Shown here one piece after another: positions 23,501-24,170 of a stretch of DNA of 24,170 nucleotides. The position numbers and the translations under genes were made by a program. Below the pieces are notes generated by a model, which saw only the letters and a list, made by a program, of their open reading frames with translations, ran no database searches and was not told where the DNA came from. The stretch is taken from positions 1-24,170 of the forward strand of contig NZ_SPQM01000072.1 of assembly GCF_004570345.1 (NCBI RefSeq). Direction: 5' to 3'. Source of the DNA: Blastococcus sp. CT_GayMR20 (GTDB taxonomy: Bacteria > Actinomycetota > Actinomycetes > Mycobacteriales > Geodermatophilaceae). How positions within the stretch are numbered: the first letter of the stretch is position 1; each line of letters begins with the position of its first letter.

Positions 23501-24170
23501 TCATGCCATGTGCGGGTAGCGGTGGTCGGTCGCCGGCACGAACGTCTCCTTGATCGAGCGGGTGCTCGTCCAGCGCAGGAGGTTCTGCGGGGCGCCGGCC
23601 TTGTCGTTGGTGCCCGACGCCCGGCCGCCACCGAAGGGCTGCTGGCCGACGACGGCGCCGGTCGGCTTGTCGTTGACGTAGAAGTTGCCGGCGGCGTTGC
23701 GCAGGAACGTCTGGGCATGGGCGATGGCCGCCCGGTCCTGGGCGATCACCGATCCGGTCAGCGCGTAGGGCGCCACCGACTCCATCTGGCTCAGCACCGC
23801 GTCGTACTCGGCGTCGTCGTAGACGTGCACGGCGAGCACCGGGCCGAAGTACTCGGTGGTGAAGACCTCGTGGCCCGGATCGCTGCCCTCGATGATCGTG
23901 GGCCGGACGAAGAAGCCCTCGCTGTCGTCGGCCGTGCCACCGGCGACCACGGTCAGCGCGTCGTCGTCCTTCGCCCGGTCCAGGACGCCCGACAGCTTGG
24001 AGAAGGACTTCCGGTCGATGACCGCGCCCATGAAGTTGGAGAGGTCGGTGACGTCGCCCATCGGCAGCGACTCGGTCGTGGCGACCAGGTCGTCCCGGAG
24101 CCGCGACCAGACGCTGCGCGGCACGTAGGCGCGCGAGGCCGCCGAGCACTTCTGCCCCTGGAACTCGAAC
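23501..24170 (-). CDS. pruA: L-glutamate gamma-semialdehyde (P5C) dehydrogenase, C-terminal part
   Basis: The gene enters from the right edge; about 222 C-terminal residues are visible. It oxidises glutamate gamma-semialdehyde to glutamate in proline catabolism. The visible part starts at FEFQGQKCSAASRAYVP, which holds the catalytic cysteine of aldehyde dehydrogenases. EYFGPVLAVHVYDD, GNFYVNDKPTGAVVGQQPFGG and SGTNDKAG are typical of P5C dehydrogenase, as is the tail ETFVPATDHRYPHMA, which from memory closely resembles the mycobacterial PruA C terminus. Fusion to proline dehydrogenase cannot be excluded because the N terminus is missing, but the actinobacterial form is usually separate. Confidence 0.95.
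   Translation of the reverse strand, partial: FEFQGQKCSAASRAYVPRSVWSRLRDDLVATTESLPMGDVTDLSNFMGAVIDRKSFSKLSGVLDRAKDDDALTVVAGGTADDSEGFFVRPTIIEGSDPGHEVFTTEYFGPVLAVHVYDDAEYDAVLSQMESVAPYALTGSVIAQDRAAIAHAQTFLRNAAGNFYVNDKPTGAVVGQQPFGGGRASGTNDKAGAPQNLLRWTSTRSIKETFVPATDHRYPHMA

Overview
This 24 kb window is a very GC-rich chromosomal segment of an actinobacterium. Many GTG starts, 4-nt ATGA/GTGA overlaps, Actinobacteria-type FadB, PruA and L,D-transpeptidase proteins, and probable leaderless promoters all point that way. The overall flavour (inference, not tested) is Geodermatophilaceae-like: Blastococcus, Geodermatophilus or Modestobacter. I saw no transposase, integrase, phage gene or CRISPR array. 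Most of it reads as ordinary chromosome.

Layout. (1) 1-2893, minus strand: a fatty-acid beta-oxidation operon of acyl-CoA dehydrogenase, thiolase (fadA-like) and the start of a FadB-type multifunctional protein cut by the window edge. A perfect 26-bp inverted repeat lies in its promoter and a tandem palindromic repeat lies inside the operon. (2) 3083-5273: a small three-cysteine protein, then on the minus strand a MoaD/ThiS-like ubiquitin-fold protein translationally coupled to a six-bladed BNR-repeat protein, and a membrane-anchored coiled-coil protein. (3) 5346-6786: a lipoprotein L,D-transpeptidase (cell-wall 3-3 cross-linking) and a tRNA-Lys(CUU) gene. (4) 6840-10947: a small probable DNA-binding protein, a short hypothetical, a two-gene potassium-channel operon (channel with two RCK domains plus a small membrane protein), and a divergent MFS exporter. 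(5) 11059-16090, minus strand: a complete five-gene branched-chain amino acid-type ABC uptake operon (livF-livG-livH-livM-substrate-binding lipoprotein) whose genes all overlap end to start. (6) 16535-19532, plus strand: a flavin monooxygenase-like oxidoreductase, then an ABC-2 exporter pair (ATPase and permease) behind an array of three 11-bp-spaced TTCAGGG repeats. (7) 19594-22814: a LuxR-type regulator divergent from a cupin gene, a hypothetical gene, and a convergent MFS transporter. (8) 22873-24170: a DUF488 protein and the C-terminal part of L-glutamate gamma-semialdehyde dehydrogenase (pruA-like), separated by a striking 82-nt nested palindrome.

The most interesting signals are non-coding or architectural: the 82-nt nested palindrome at 23404-23485, the TTCAGGG array and its single copies at 17670-21301, the hairpin lying exactly between the Shine-Dalgarno sequence and start codon of the cupin gene, the 13-codon leader ORF overlapping the ABC ATPase start, the operator in front of the beta-oxidation operon, and the MoaD-like/BNR-propeller pair without other molybdopterin or thiamine genes nearby. 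No single dramatic new system is evident. All functional assignments rest on motifs read by eye without database searches.
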